DNA from: Prorocentrum cordatum
Lineage: Eukaryota; Sar; Dinophyceae; Prorocentrales; Prorocentraceae
DNA length: 64,000 nt
Direction: 5' to 3'
Assembly: GCA_963575745.1 (NCBI GenBank)
Contig: CAUYUJ010014549.1
Location: 489,501-553,500 of the forward strand
Shown here: positions 51,855-62,232 of the stretch, piece after piece
How the letters are laid out: every line of letters starts with the position of its first letter
How positions within the stretch are numbered: the first letter of the stretch is position 1
Translations under genes and position numbers: made by a program
Notes under the pieces: generated by a model
Database searches by the model: none
What the model was told of the DNA's origin: nothing
What the model saw: only the letters and a program-made list of their open reading frames with translations

Positions 51855-53618
51855 TCAGCTGCATTGCTGAGGAGTTGCTCCCATTGGCGCCTCATGCAAG
51901 GTGGCACGTGTGCGCTCGCCCTGGGAGTATCGCCTCTTCCGAACGGGTCTCCGGGTGGGGTTCGGGCGACGCTGTGGGGGTGGTCTTGGTCTACCCGCCT
52001 GTGCTCGCGGTACCCCTTCTGCCTGGACCTGGCCTGCTGGTTCCTGTTGGGCTTGGTTCCCCCCGTCGCCTTCACCTGTCAGTACGTTTCCTTCCGTCAG
52101 GGGGGCAGGTGTCGTTGCCGTCGGGTGTGTGATCCCTGTCTCTCCCCGCTGAGGGGCCGGGTGCTGCGGGCGATGCCCCTCGAGGGTTTCTGTGGGCTGC
52201 TGCATTTGTTGGTGCCGCGTTCCCGTCGGCATCTCCGCATGTGGTGGGACCTGCGTTCGCGGGCTCTGCCGTCCTGCGTGCTCGGCCCCGCGGCGTCTAT
52301 CCCCACCTTCCTGGCTGGGGGTGCCTGCCGTTCCCGTGCTTGGGGTGTCGCTCGCGTGGGCGCATCCTGGGGATGCCGACGGTGTGGCGTTGCCCTCGCC
52401 GTTGCCTCCCCCTTCTCGATGTCTCGGGATGCTCGCTGGGGAATGGGGCACTTGGCTGCCCGGGCGCACGGTCTGCGGTGTGCCCGTCTGCACCGCGGGG
52501 GATGGGGTGGCCTGTCGACGTGGGGGGCTGTTGGAAGGGGTCTGCGGGCCCTGGGGAGGCTCCCGGCCCTCCGCCTGTGGGGCGTCTTGCCCCCTGCCGC
52601 GTGTCCCTTGCGGCTGCTCTTGCCTGGTCCGCGTATTCCGAACTCTGGCCTCTCCTATGGGGTCCACTTGATTGCTTCTGGGGGTCCTTCGTGGCCTGGG
52701 CGCTCTCCCTGGGTCGTGTCGCAATCTGTCCTGGCAGGCGGCCCTTCGGAGATGGGAGCCGCTACCCTTTTCGGGGGTCTTTAGTAGGAGGACTCCTACC
52801 CCCTTGAGGCCCGCTCTGTATCCTAGGGTTGCAGCCGCTTCTGCGGCCGCTGTCAGGGCGATACAGGTGGCGGCGGAAGAGACGGGGATGTGCACGGAGT
52901 CGGATGCCTCGCTGGGCCTCCAAGTGCTTCCGTTGCTGTTGGTCGCTAAGGCGGTTTGCGCTGCGATCTGGAGGGCTTCAATGTGGGAGTCATCTGGGGT
53001 CTGGCCTTGCATCGTCCTGTTGGGAAGGCATCGGACCACGTGGTGGTATAGTGGCTCCAGTCCTTCTCTTAGGAGGGTCTCGTCCCTGGGTGGGGGTATC
53101 CTGGTGGTGGCCCACTCAACGTCTCCAGGCGTCAAGTCCGAGTCTTCTAACATTTGCCTCCACCTTAGAATCTGGGCCACTACGGCGTCGTTCCTTTGCT
53201 CTGGCGCAAGTATGTGCAAAGCGTCGCTGGTGTCCACATCGCCACCTCCCCAGCGTACTACCACGGAGGGTGGGGACACTGTTCTTTGAGGGTTGCCCGC
53301 AATGTCGAACTGTGCCGCCACTAGCTGCGCCGGGGGGGGATTGCTGCGCCCTGTTATCACCGGGTCCCCTATAGGGAGCAGGTGCGTGATCATGTTGGTG
53401 GCCCGGTATCCCCATTGCGCGCTGGCGATGGCGATGAGTTCGGTTGGGTCTGGGCCTCCCGGCGTCGGGACTCCACGCCCTGTCAAGGCAATGATCCTGC
53501 AGGGGCCCACCCCCGAGGTTGCCGCCGCCAGCGCGGCCTGCAGCTGGGAAGCGCTGGCGTCCGCTATGAGGATGGTGGGGTTAGTGTGTCCCTCCTCTTG
53601 GGCATTCCTGTTGTTCAC
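51855..53618 (-). CDS. Unknown ORF with ordered N-terminus and Pro/Gln/Arg-rich tail
   Basis: 587-residue open frame. The first about 290 residues look folded (TILIADASASQLQAALAAAT, ELIAIASAQWGYRATNMITH, NDAVVAQILRWRQMLEDSDL, ISSAATCIALTAAAEAAAT-like helices); the rest is basic, proline-rich low complexity ending near 51855. I do not recognise the fold. It sits between the RING and methyltransferase parts. Confidence 0.5.
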   Translation of the reverse strand: MNNRNAQEEGHTNPTILIADASASQLQAALAAATSGVGPCRIIALTGRGVPTPGGPDPTELIAIASAQWGYRATNMITHLLPIGDPVITGRSNPPPAQLVAAQFDIAGNPQRTVSPPSVVVRWGGGDVDTSDALHILAPEQRNDAVVAQILRWRQMLEDSDLTPGDVEWATTRIPPPRDETLLREGLEPLYHHVVRCLPNRTMQGQTPDDSHIEALQIAAQTALATNSNGSTWRPSEASDSVHIPVSSAATCIALTAAAEAAATLGYRAGLKGVGVLLLKTPEKGSGSHLRRAACQDRLRHDPGRAPRPRRTPRSNQVDPIGEARVRNTRTRQEQPQGTRGRGQDAPQAEGREPPQGPQTPSNSPPRRQATPSPAVQTGTPQTVRPGSQVPHSPASIPRHREGGGNGEGNATPSASPGCAHASDTPSTGTAGTPSQEGGDRRRGAEHAGRQSPRTQVPPHAEMPTGTRHQQMQQPTETLEGHRPQHPAPQRGETGITHPTATTPAPLTEGNVLTGEGDGGNQAQQEPAGQVQAEGVPRAQAGRPRPPPQRRPNPTRRPVRKRRYSQGERTRATLHEAPMGATPQQCS

Positions 53619-53697
53619 TAGTCCTTTAACCTGCTCGTAGGCGCTAGGGCTGAGCAGCGCTATTGCGGTGCCCGTGTCGTCCGCGTGTCTGCCCCTA

Positions 53698-55538
53698 TTA
53701 GCGGTTCTCTTGTGATGAGTAGTTCTGCCCGCGGCTCCTTGACTGCCGCCATGAGCAGACTGGGAAGGTTGGTGGTCCTCTCTTTCTGGATCCTCCTTGT
53801 GGATGTCTGGCTAGGATGACAGCCCATCTGTTCTGAGTAATGGCCGGGGTTGACCTCATTCTTTCTTGTCTGGATGGGGGAACCGGTGCGTTACCGCCTC
53901 CTTGTCCCTCTTCGTCGGCGTGATCGGAGGGTGGAGTCGTACTGTCGGGGTCATGGTCCGTCTCATCGTCCACGTCCATTCCTTCTGGCTGCGCTGGGGG
54001 CCTTCTGCTGTCCGCTACGTATTCTTGGATTCTCTGCATGTCCCTGACTGTGATGTAGGTGTTCGGCCTCCGCATGGTCATTAGGTCAGCCCTTAGGTAA
54101 TCAAGCTCCGTTGCCAGTGCGGCTGTCGAAACTGCTAGCTCGCCGTATGTGATGTGGGGCCTTATTGGGACCAGGATTCCGTCTCTCAACTGTAGCGTTG
54201 CTTGTGCCTCGTTGGGGGAGGGGGGGGGGGGAGGATGTCCTGGTAGCAGCGCCGCGACGCTACCTCTGTCGCTGGCTCTGCAATATGGGCAACGAACAAG
54301 CATGGCGTTATTTCTCTCCCTGAATACTCCTGGCTGGCTCAGTCTCCATTGCTCGAGGCATTGTTTGCGAAACCGATGTCCACATGGCCTAGGACTTCCA
54401 CCACCACTCCTCGGAGCTCCCCAATACAGATGGCGCATGTTTGCTCCCCTTCCCCGGCGTCCCATGCCGGCATTTGCTCTGGCTGGCCTGCTCGGAGAGC
54501 CTCTTCAGCGTCACCGGGTGGGTCGGGCGAGTTGGCAATGGCTGCGCCGATGCTTTCTATGAGGAGTCGTGTTGTAGTGACTGCTTCTCCCCCCGTTAGA
54601 CACGCCTTGAGTCCAGCGGCGCGCACGAGGAGGCGTATTTGTAGGTTCCCGAACGGGGAGTAGGCTCCTGGAGGGTGTCCCCCCCCTTCGCTCAGTATGC
54701 GTCTGATGTCTTCGGGGGTGTGTATATCTGCGATTTGCAGCCACCTGGTGAGGGCCTCAAACGGTCGGTTGTCGATGCTCCGTGCCTGCAGTACGGGCCG
54801 TAGGAGGGGGGTGTAGTGGGGCGCTAGGCAGAGCCATATGGCTCTTGATTTCCAATCCCCTGGTTCGAGCTGAGCTCTGGTTTCTCTTAGCAACCCTTCT
54901 GCCACTACCTTGGCCTCTTTTCCGTTGAGGGAGGTGCGGTCTATACTCTGCTGCCTAGACCTGCCTGCGGCCTCGTCGTCTCTCTGTGTCGCGTCTAATG
55001 CCCGTATTAGGGCGTCCAGGGTTTCTCCTCCGTTGAGTGTCTGCGCGGTTGGTCTGTGGCTGTTGCTAGCTTGGTCGCCCAGCATGTGCCTGATGTCTTC
55101 GTGCCACGGTGTGGTGGTGTCTTGTGCTCTTCCTCTCGAGGGGGAGGCGGGCTGTTGTCCCCCTGCTGTGTTGTTCCCTATTCCGCTGCTCCTATCCTGG
55201 GCCCTGGCGTTCCGCAGGCGCGTGCCGCGGTCCACCGCGCCCCTGTCTGCTGTTAGTACTGCCTCCTGTAGTTGGCCGCGGGGATCGAGCCATCCCATGA
55301 TGCTTTCCTGGAGCTGAGGATCTATATACCCCCCTGGTAGCGGGGCCGCGATCGCTCTTCCTGTCTGTCGAGCGAGGCTAGCTGCTGCTAGTCCAAGTCT
55401 GTGGTGTGCTCCTTCGGGTGATGCGACGCCCGTCTGCTGCCATCTCTCGCCAGCACGTCTGGCGAGGGAGCGGGGGATTCCCGTGGTTTCAAACACGCGC
55501 TCGAGCGTTGCCCTTCCGTCCTCTGTCGCCGGCTTCAT
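53698..55538 (-). CDS. ORF with C-terminal RING finger, split by a frame change
   Basis: Frame 55538-54339 starts MKPATEDGRATLERVFETTG, has a helical body, and ends EQTCAICIGEL (first Cys pair, 54437-54426). The remaining ligands are in frame 54465-53698: RPCGHRFRKQCLEQW (54387-54358) and VRCPYCRA (54291-54280). Together they give C-x2-C...C-x-H-x3-C...C-x2-C, a RING pattern, broken by a one-base shift around 54400. RING domains usually act as E3 ubiquitin ligases or dimer contacts. The 180 residues after the RING include an acidic patch (DVDDETDHDPDS). A retroelement RING is unusual. Confidence 0.6.
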
Positions 55539-55544
55539 GTGATG

Positions 55545-56135
55545 TCATGTGATGTTGGGGGGAATGGTGTCGTTCGCCACTTGGGTGCGGATCTCGCGGA
55601 TATCCTGTAGTACTCGTCGCGCGTTCCCCTCGCTTCTCGGGGGGGGGGGGGTGGTCGGGCTTTGCCTTGGCATGTGGGTTGCGCGCGTCTCATTCTCTTC
55701 TCTTCTAATGCTCCGTTGATCGCCCCCTCGGGCTACCGGAGCCCCCGTTCCTCGCGCCCTCGTACGCAGTGCGACTGCCAGACGCATCGCCTCTCCACAC
55801 GGGCTGCCAGAAGCTAGACTGTAGGCTATGATTATTCCGTTGTTTCTGGCGGCCGCCACGATGGCCCGGCAAGCCACCTCAGTTGCTTCTACCGCTTCGG
55901 CGCTCGCGTCTGTTGCCCAGTCCCTGTCCGCTGGGGTGATAAAGAGAGAGCCTGGTCTATGAACGAGCCCCCTATTTCTCGCCGGAGCCATTCCACGTCT
56001 TCGGCAGGGAGTATTTCGAAGCATTGTCGGTACCTTGCCCTTGGACCCTGTGCGCTGTGTACGGAGCTTACCCCCGCTGGGGACTGAGCCGGCATGGTGA
56101 CAGTTGGGACTCGCGCGAGGCATCTTGGCACCCAG
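55545..56135 (-). CDS. Unknown ORF
   Basis: C-terminal part of frame 56360-55545: ADRDWATDASAEAVEATEVA, CRAIVAAARNNGIIIAYSLA, GEAMRLAVALRTRARG and a final REIRTQVANDTIPPNIT, with an amphipathic helical look. The word TDAS here is not in an RNase H context. Function unknown. Confidence 0.4.
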   Translation of the reverse strand: MGAKMPRASPNCHHAGSVPSGGKLRTQRTGSKGKVPTMLRNTPCRRRGMAPARNRGLVHRPGSLFITPADRDWATDASAEAVEATEVACRAIVAAARNNGIIIAYSLASGSPCGEAMRLAVALRTRARGTGAPVARGGDQRSIRREENETRATHMPRQSPTTPPPPRSEGNARRVLQDIREIRTQVANDTIPPNIT

Positions 56136-56143
56136 TCCCGTAA

Positions 56144-57133
56144 CTACCTGCCGAACGGGTGCTCCCTGATGGTGTGCTGTATGTGTGACATTGCTTCCAT
56201 GACCCATCCCATCGGGGCACAGCAGAGTCTGGCCAGAGAACCCGCCGCTGCCCGAAATGCCGGGTCGTCCCATACTCCCGTGTCTCCCGCCGCGGCAGGG
56301 CATGCTCCAGATTCTGCCCCCCTGCCGCTTTCCAGTGCTACTTCCGTCATGTGGCTCCATGCTGCGAGAAGCTCAGCGATGAGCCACGACGGGGAAAAAC
56401 TGGTGGCCTCTGGCGGGGGGATGTGGGGGTCTATGTGGCTTGCGATAGGTGCGTACCGAGCTCCCACTCTGGCCAGCTGGAAGGTAAGCCTTGTGCCTAA
56501 TAGATCCAGGGGGTGTCTGGGGGCTTCAAGGTTGCCCGTGTGCGTCTCGTCCGTAGAGGTCACCCATGGTGATCCTAACCTGCGGCACACAATGCAATTG
56601 GGGATGTCCTGTCGCGTGTTCCAGCAGCCACCGTGCCCGCATCTGCCGTTGGGGTGGAAGAAGCCTCCGAACCTTATAATTTGCGAGGTGCTGTTTATGG
56701 GCCAGGGTCCTGCCAAGTTGACGCCCTCGGAGTGTCTGGGTCCGCCTATGTCTGGAGTCTGCGGCTCGGCACTGGGGATGGCTGGAGTGACCCAATCGTC
56801 CCGGCCTGTGCCGCACTGTGGCAAGGAGAGGACGTCAGCCCCTGTATCGACCCAGTGTCCTCTGCTAATAGCCCACTGCTTGACTTCGCTATGGTCTGGG
56901 AAGTGAACCGTGTTACGACGGTGCTCGTGGACCACATGTTCGCACAGCCTGGACTTGTGCTCTGAGTTGGTGTCAGCTGGGCCGTTCTCCGCCACGTCCG
57001 GTGCAGGGTCGTGTCGCCACCTGGACAAACCGAGGAGAGTTGGGGGGAAGAGGCCCTCTGCCGGGTCACACGCTCCAATGTCCACGTAGAGAGCAGCGTG
57101 GCGTAGTATGTCGTATTCCCTTTTCTGCCGCAA
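56144..57133 (-). CDS. Unknown ORF with zinc-ribbon-like cluster
   Basis: 329 residues, uninterrupted. GGFFHPNGRCGHGGCWNT (56640-56622 for the CGHGGC) is followed by DIPNCIVCRRLG (CIVC at 56596-56585), giving Cys-x4-Cys...Cys-x2-Cys. Upstream is a segment with YVDIGACDPAEG, downstream a helical half (LLGTRLTFQLARVGARYAPI). No enzyme motif identified. Being uninterrupted for 1 kb in a region of broken frames supports real coding. Confidence 0.5.
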   Translation of the reverse strand: MRQKREYDILRHAALYVDIGACDPAEGLFPPTLLGLSRWRHDPAPDVAENGPADTNSEHKSRLCEHVVHEHRRNTVHFPDHSEVKQWAISRGHWVDTGADVLSLPQCGTGRDDWVTPAIPSAEPQTPDIGGPRHSEGVNLAGPWPINSTSQIIRFGGFFHPNGRCGHGGCWNTRQDIPNCIVCRRLGSPWVTSTDETHTGNLEAPRHPLDLLGTRLTFQLARVGARYAPIASHIDPHIPPPEATSFSPSWLIAELLAAWSHMTEVALESGRGAESGACPAAAGDTGVWDDPAFRAAAGSLARLCCAPMGWVMEAMSHIQHTIREHPFGR

Positions 57134-58453
57134 TGGTTTATTCCTGCGTTGGTTCCTCGAAGTCCTGGATTTCTGCTTCGATGTCTGGATCTTGTGACAG
57201 ACTCGCGTAGCGGAAAAGCGAGCACCTGGACTGGGTCCGGCCCTACTCGACCGAGCCTAGCCTCATGATCGGATCCTCTGATGGACCAGACCAGCCAGGA
57301 GAGATCCAGCTGAGCCATCGCTGAGGCGCAGCTGCGGAAGCTTCTTGTGCTTTCTTGCTCCTGCATCGTGGGCCCGGGGTCTCCCCTGTGCGAGCGGTTG
57401 TTTCCCCTTGTAGCGGGGGGGCCTGCGTTCCGTGGGGGGTGTCGGAGCCAGCAGAGGCTGATTAGCTCCACCAGCCCCTCGCGCATGGCCTGGCTGCGAG
57501 TGGGGTCACTGGGGATGCTCTTCCATGGCCCATCCCTAGGCTCCTGTTGCTCCAGTAGGGCCGAGATAGGACCCCCTCTCATGGTGTTCCTGGGGTCCAT
57601 AACTATTGGGGCGAGGCAGGGTGAGTCAATGTTGCGTGACACCCGTCGTCTTGGTGGAAGGGGGGTCTGGGCTGGGGCGTGCGTCCCCCCTGTCTGTGAA
57701 TGTCCTCCCACCTTCCTGGGCTGCGTGACCTTGAGCCGGGAGGAGGAGCAGGCCAGATGCCTGGGGGGGGGAGATTGGGCTGTCGAGACCGCGAGCGTCC
57801 GAATCGATGCTGATCCCGTCGTCGCTCTCCCAATCATGCGCCCACACGTCGCTCGGGGTGTCATTTCCTCGTTCGCCCTCGTTTGGAGGCGACCCCCCCA
57901 CAGCGTCCGTCCCTGTCCTCATGGCGCGGCCATGCTCCGTGTGATGCTGCCTCTCTCCGTCCGCGCGGATTCCTATCGGCTCGAATGGCACAGCGGGGGA
58001 TATTTCGACGTCCTCTGTCGCGTCAGTCCTGGGCAGCCAGGCCGGGAAAGCCGCAGTTGGATCATGTGGAGGGAGGGGGGCCCTGCCGGGGGAAGCCCTG
58101 CCGGGGGAGGCCACGACTCGGCCCCCGCTGGGAGTCTCTGGCGCGTGATGCATCGCCTCGCGTGCGCTGCTTTGTGCAGCACCTATCTCCTCCGCAGGGG
58201 CTAGGAGGTCCTGCATCTGCGGGCAGGCGTCGTCGGCGCCCCTCCCTGCCAGGCCCCCTTCCTGGTCGTGTGGGGGGCCTCGCGCCGTGCCTCGGGCCCT
58301 ACTCGGGCGCCCGTTTGTCCGCGTGCCAGGGCTAGTCTCTTCCCTCTGAGCGACGCCACGATCTGGGTTACTGACCCCAGATGCCACCTCGGATGCTTCT
58401 GTGTCCTGAAATGGTGGACGTTCGTGGGCCGCTGCCAGATCGTCGCGCACCAT
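57134..58453 (-). CDS. Low-complexity N-terminal ORF region
   Basis: Frame 58453-57626 is open for 275 residues and rich in Pro, Ala, Arg and acidic residues (DVWAHDWESDDGISIDSD). Frame 57864-56746 overlaps and has coding-like pieces (CWLRHPPRN, ISALLEQQEPRDGP). No fold recognised; probably a disordered linker. Confidence 0.35.
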
Positions 58454-58469
58454 GTGAGGGGGAGTAGAG

Positions 58470-59220
58470 GGGGGGGGCGCAGCCGATAGCCGCAGACACG
58501 GGTAAATTGGAGGAGCGGGGGGAAGAGACGGACCTGTGCGCCCTCGCGAGGCTCGAGTCGTCGGCGTCTGTCTCTGCTTGAGCTGGCGCTGGCACTATGT
58601 GGGGGGGAAGGATCCTCGGTGGACTGCCTATGTCACGTTGGGGGCCATGACCCTGTCCAGTTGTGGGGGGAACATGCGTGATAGGAGGATGGGAGGGGGA
58701 GGAGGCGCAGCCGATAGCCGCAGTATCTGGTAAATTGATGGAGGGGAGAGAGCGGTCGTCGATGTGCGTTCGCATGGCGCCGTCTTCCTCTCTGGAACCG
58801 GCCCGTTCAGCGCCTGGTGTTTCGGCCACCCTTGTCCCGCCGTCCTGGTCGAGGGCGCTGTTACCCAGTTACCCACCGCTGGGGGAAGAGCAGGCGTGCC
58901 CTGCGCCGTCGGAGGAGGAGAGGAGGAGGCGCAGCCGATAGCCGCAAGATCGGGTAAATTGAAGGAGGAGGGGGAGCCGTCATTGGTGTGCGTCCGCGTG
59001 GAGCCTGGGTCGTCTGGGATGGATCTCCTCACGTCAGACTGCGGGGGGACTGCTGCTGCCACTGTCGGGGGGAATCCAGTAACAGGCGCTCCACTGGCCA
59101 GTCCCTGAACATCGTGCCCAACCGCGGATGACGTCGCATGAGAGCCTTGCACGGTAGGAGGATGAGAAGAGGAGAAGGCGCAGCCGATAGCCGCAAGATC
59201 TGGTGAATTGAAGGAGGAGA
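58470..59220 (-). repeat. Tandem imperfect repeat, four units of about 225-250 bp
   Basis: GCGCAGCCGATAGCCGCA occurs at about 58478, 58706, 58930 and 59178, each next to a GGTAAATTG-like word and a GGAGGAGGAG stretch. On the - strand it codes the recurring peptide FNLPDLAAIGCA (variants INLPDTAAIGCA, FNSPDLAAIGCA). A fifth copy of the core lies at 35037, beyond the other end of the element. Confidence 0.85.
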
Positions 59221-60017
59221 GGGGGGGGGGGGGCGGTGATGTCTCTGCTGGCGTCATCCTGCGGAGGGTCCTCCGTCGACACCGTCGGGGGAAAGCGTCG
59301 TCTTCCCTTCGGTGTCCAGCATCGTCTTCGCCTGGGCGCCCTTCTCCCACTGTCCCACGTGTGGATTCTGTGGCTCCATTTCCAACCGCTGTGGGCTGGG
59401 CTGCGTCCGATGCTCGGGCCCCAGGTGGGCTGTCCACCCCCCTTCGCGGGGGGGGAGGGGAGGCGTGGGGGGAACTGGGATATGCTCAGGATTCGTCGCC
59501 GTGTCCGGGCCATCCCCCGGTACCTGGGAGTCTCCTTCCACCAAGCAAGGAGGAGGAGGTCTCAGACTTACCCTCGGTGCTGGGTCTGCCACGCCTGTGG
59601 GCGAAGGCTGCTCCATGTGGGGGGGCGTTGTCCCGATCGGTGGCAGTAGATGAACTCCCGAGCCATGTACTGTACGATCTGCGTCGTCATCCTCTCCATC
59701 TGGCGGGTCAGGCATCGTCTGCGTGGCCGCCGGGGGGACACCGCGTTCCTGGGCGGGGGGAACGGAGCGGCATCCGGGCGCCCCCTTGAAAGGTGGGAGA
59801 CTGCCCCGGAGGGGGCAGGCCCACCAGACGGCTTGAGCCAGGCTACGGAGTTTTTACCTACGCATAACAGCAAAAGATGTCCATCCAGATTGAGATCAAC
59901 GATATCTCTCCGACAGTGGCAGCGGGGCAGTTCATCCCGCGGCTGCATCGGCAGCGACGGCGGCCTCCTGGCCTCGGCTGCAGCGCGGCCCCCTGCGGCG
60001 CAGGACGCTCCCATCAC
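59221..60017 (-). CDS. N-terminal low-complexity ORF of the giant element
   Basis: Frames 59437-58628, 59715-59254 and 60017-59568 overlap in - strand coding-like sequence: a short ordered part (DLNLDGHLLLLCVGKNSVAW) at the start, then RMTTQIVQYMAREFIYCH and Pro/Ser-rich runs. No domain recognised. The 5' limit is uncertain; the + strand copia-like element begins within about 200 bp. Confidence 0.35.
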
Positions 60018-60559
60018 CCAGCTCGGCCACTACGTGCTCGTTCTCTCCCTCGCTGTTGTGTTGTTCCTTGTTGCTGGCAGCCCGGCAGAGATGGGTCCTT
60101 ACCTGGAGCGCGAGGACAGCTACATCCCAGGCTGGGATGCTGGGATGGCAACATTGCATCGTGGATGAATTACCCGGAAGAGGTTCGCATCTGGACGCTC
60201 GGACTGAATTTGGATGTACAGTAAAGTATCGCAGCGAGGGTGATCAGGAAACTCAAGGGAGCAGCTCGCAGAAAGGCCCTGACGCTCGCTCAAGAATGAA
60301 GATCTGCAGCCATACCGAGGTCAAGAAGTGCCAGGCGACCCACCTGACGGCAAGGGGAAACAGAAAGGCGAGATCATCACTGAAAGCAGTCCCCCAGACC
60401 TGGAGCGAGGCACTCGCAATTTGATGGAGGCGGTCGAGTCCCTGCGCCCGCCGAAGGTGCGCAGAGAGGGGGGGCCGTGACAGACTGCTTCGAGGCGCAG
60501 AAGTATGCGCTCAGTGCGGGCACCAGAATCTCGGATTAAATCGCGATGATTGGCCAAGG

Positions 60560-61090
60560 AGTGACGAAGAAGCTTTCCGAGGACGGTGTCGAGCTCACCG
60601 AGGATTATGATATCTTAGGTTGGTTCTTCATGCGGCGGCCCACCATTGCTAAGGGACAGAGAGCGGCCCATGGCAGCACTACCGAGTGAGACCTTTCAGT
60701 TGCGAGAAGTTCAAACCAAAGCGATGCGGATTGCTTAGGGCATTCATATCAATGGGCGCGGACATCTACAGCGGCGACGACCATTCGAGCAGAAGAAGCA
60801 GCGGAAACGCGGCGGCAATGGACGGGCGCCGCCCAAGTCAGTCAACGTGACCGAATACATGGATGACGACGGCTACGAGGACGACGAGGCCGACGAGGAC
60901 GGAGTCGAGGAGCTGGCGCAGCGCGAGCTGTAGGCCCTGGCCACCGACCTCGGCGACGCCAACAAGGAGGAGCTCGACCACGACCAGGCCGAGGCAGTTG
61001 AGAAGGCGGCGGCGCAGCCTTCGGAGTTGCCCGAGGCGCTCGCCACGGTCCGCCAGGCCCGCGACAGCCTCACGTAATTAGGGCGGTTCA
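60560..61090 (+). pseudogene. Gag fragments
   Basis: EDYDILGWFFMRRP near 60603-60644, then in another frame MAALPSETFQLREVQTKAMR (about 60669), then TEYMDDDGYEDDEADEDGVE (from about 60851) followed by a TAG and ATDLGDANKEELDHDQAEAV. These helical and acidic pieces fit a copia gag-like region upstream of a zinc knuckle. Multiple stops. Confidence 0.45.
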
Positions 61091-61189
61091 TCTGGCTCTG
61101 GAGGTGCTGCAGTTGCCCCGCCGTCGAGGTCGGGGCGCGGCCGTGGCCGACCTGTCGCGGGCTGGAATCCAGGGCGGAGAGCCAAGTTC

Positions 61190-61830
61190 AAGCCGAGCAA
61201 GGACACGCTCGATAAGCAGAAGAAGAACTCCCAGTGCCGCGTGCGTGACGGTTAGGGTCACTGGGCTGGCGACCCAGAATGCCCCGGCGCACAAGAGGCC
61301 CAAGCGGCGACGGCTGGAGTGGGCGACGACGACGAGGAGATTGACGTCCTAGCGGTCGAGATGACATTCCCACTCGCCGTGCTCCAGAAAACGGTGGTCA
61401 CTGGCCCGTCTCCGATGCGCAAGAAGGGCGCCGTCGACCCGGAATGCGCCAGGAGCGTGATGGGCACGCCGTGGTGGGATGACTCCTACGGCCACCTGAA
61501 GTCGCCAGGCCTCGAGAAGCTCGTGACCTTCGAGTCCGTGAGCGAGACCTTCAAGTTCGGCGATGGCGGTGCGAAGGATTATGCTACCTGGTGAGGTTCC
61601 TCGTGGCGGCGGCGAAGGTACCGCGTCTTATCAAGGCGTACTTGCTGGACGTTATGGGGCTCAGTCTCCTCCTGGGCCGCGACTACCCGGAGTCCGTGCA
61701 TGCCGAGATCGAGCCCTCACCGCCGAGAAGGATCACCACTGGGCCTCGTAAGGCCGAATTGCCCCAGGTTCGGCTTACTGGACACTACATGCTGGACTTG
61801 AACCCCGACGATTACCACGTGCTGTGCAGC
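61190..61830 (+). pseudogene. Zinc knuckle and aspartic protease
   Basis: Frame 2 gives SQCRVRDG-stop-GHWAGDPEC (61231-61282): a CCHC knuckle (C-x2-C-x4-H-x4-C) in which the second Cys is Arg and a TAG interrupts. Downstream, VDPECARSVMG (about 61434) matches the active-site strand DTGxxxSVxG with Thr-Gly replaced, and FKFGDGG follows. After a frame change near 61590, MGLSLLLGRDYPES (about 61657-61698) matches the second retropepsin strand, and GHYMLDLNPDDYH closes it. Inactive protease is likely. Confidence 0.55.
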
Positions 61831-62232
61831 CGCTCCAGGGGAATAATGTCGCCGACGAGCTACCTGAGGCTTTCACCGAGGACCACGGATGGCAAGACGG
61901 CGTCAAGGATCATGGCGATCGCGCCTGGAGCTCAGGCTGCCACCTCAACCTGCGGTCAGAGGCTCGGCCAGGCCGTGAAGGCAGCGAAGGAGGCCACCAG
62001 CGTCAATGAGACCCAGAACACAAAGAAGGTGACGTTCTATGACAGGCCGCCCGGAAACCACGATTGTTATATATGTGATAACCTAGCTACCTTCACTTGC
62101 GCATGTCGCACCGGCACACCCGTGAGTTGTGAACGCCAAGGTCCTGCCCGAACTACAAGTAAGATGTGGACATGGTGGGCTTCGTCGAGGGAGACTACTC
62201 GAACCTCCTTTCAGAAAGGCAGGTAGCGCTTC

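Larger units (their letters stand above)
34562..60017 (-). mobile_element. Giant non-LTR retroelement with methyltransferase, RING, endonuclease, RT, RNase H and SF1 helicase
   Basis: Everything recognisable across 25 kb lies on the - strand and forms one plausible LINE: N-terminal low-complexity region with tandem repeats (60.0-57.1 kb), zinc-ribbon-like ORF (57.1-56.1), unknown ORFs and RING (55.5-53.7), Pro-rich ORF (53.6-51.9), cytosine methyltransferase (50.8-49.3), APE endonuclease (48.96-48.3), RT (47.4-46.1), zinc motif and RNase H (45.9-43), SF1 helicase (43.0-40.1), further ORFs (40.1-35.4) and a duplicated 3' block (35.5-34.6). Endonuclease to RT thumb stays in one frame apart from three stops. 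Ends are estimates; no target-site duplication or tail was found. It could also be two elements in tandem. Confidence 0.65.

Noticed and set aside
51096-52784. 562-residue + strand open frame, Leu/Cys/Trp-rich
   Set aside because: It is antisense to the Pro/Arg-rich - strand ORF; its composition is the expected complement and no domain is visible.
55870-55930. TDAS in an ORF of the giant element as an RNase H start
   Set aside because: The following residues do not give the glycine-rich strand or further acids, and a complete RNase H exists at 44.0-44.5 kb.
60240-61000. A left LTR for the copia-like element
   Set aside because: No TG...CA-bounded repeat can be paired, since the other end lies outside the window.
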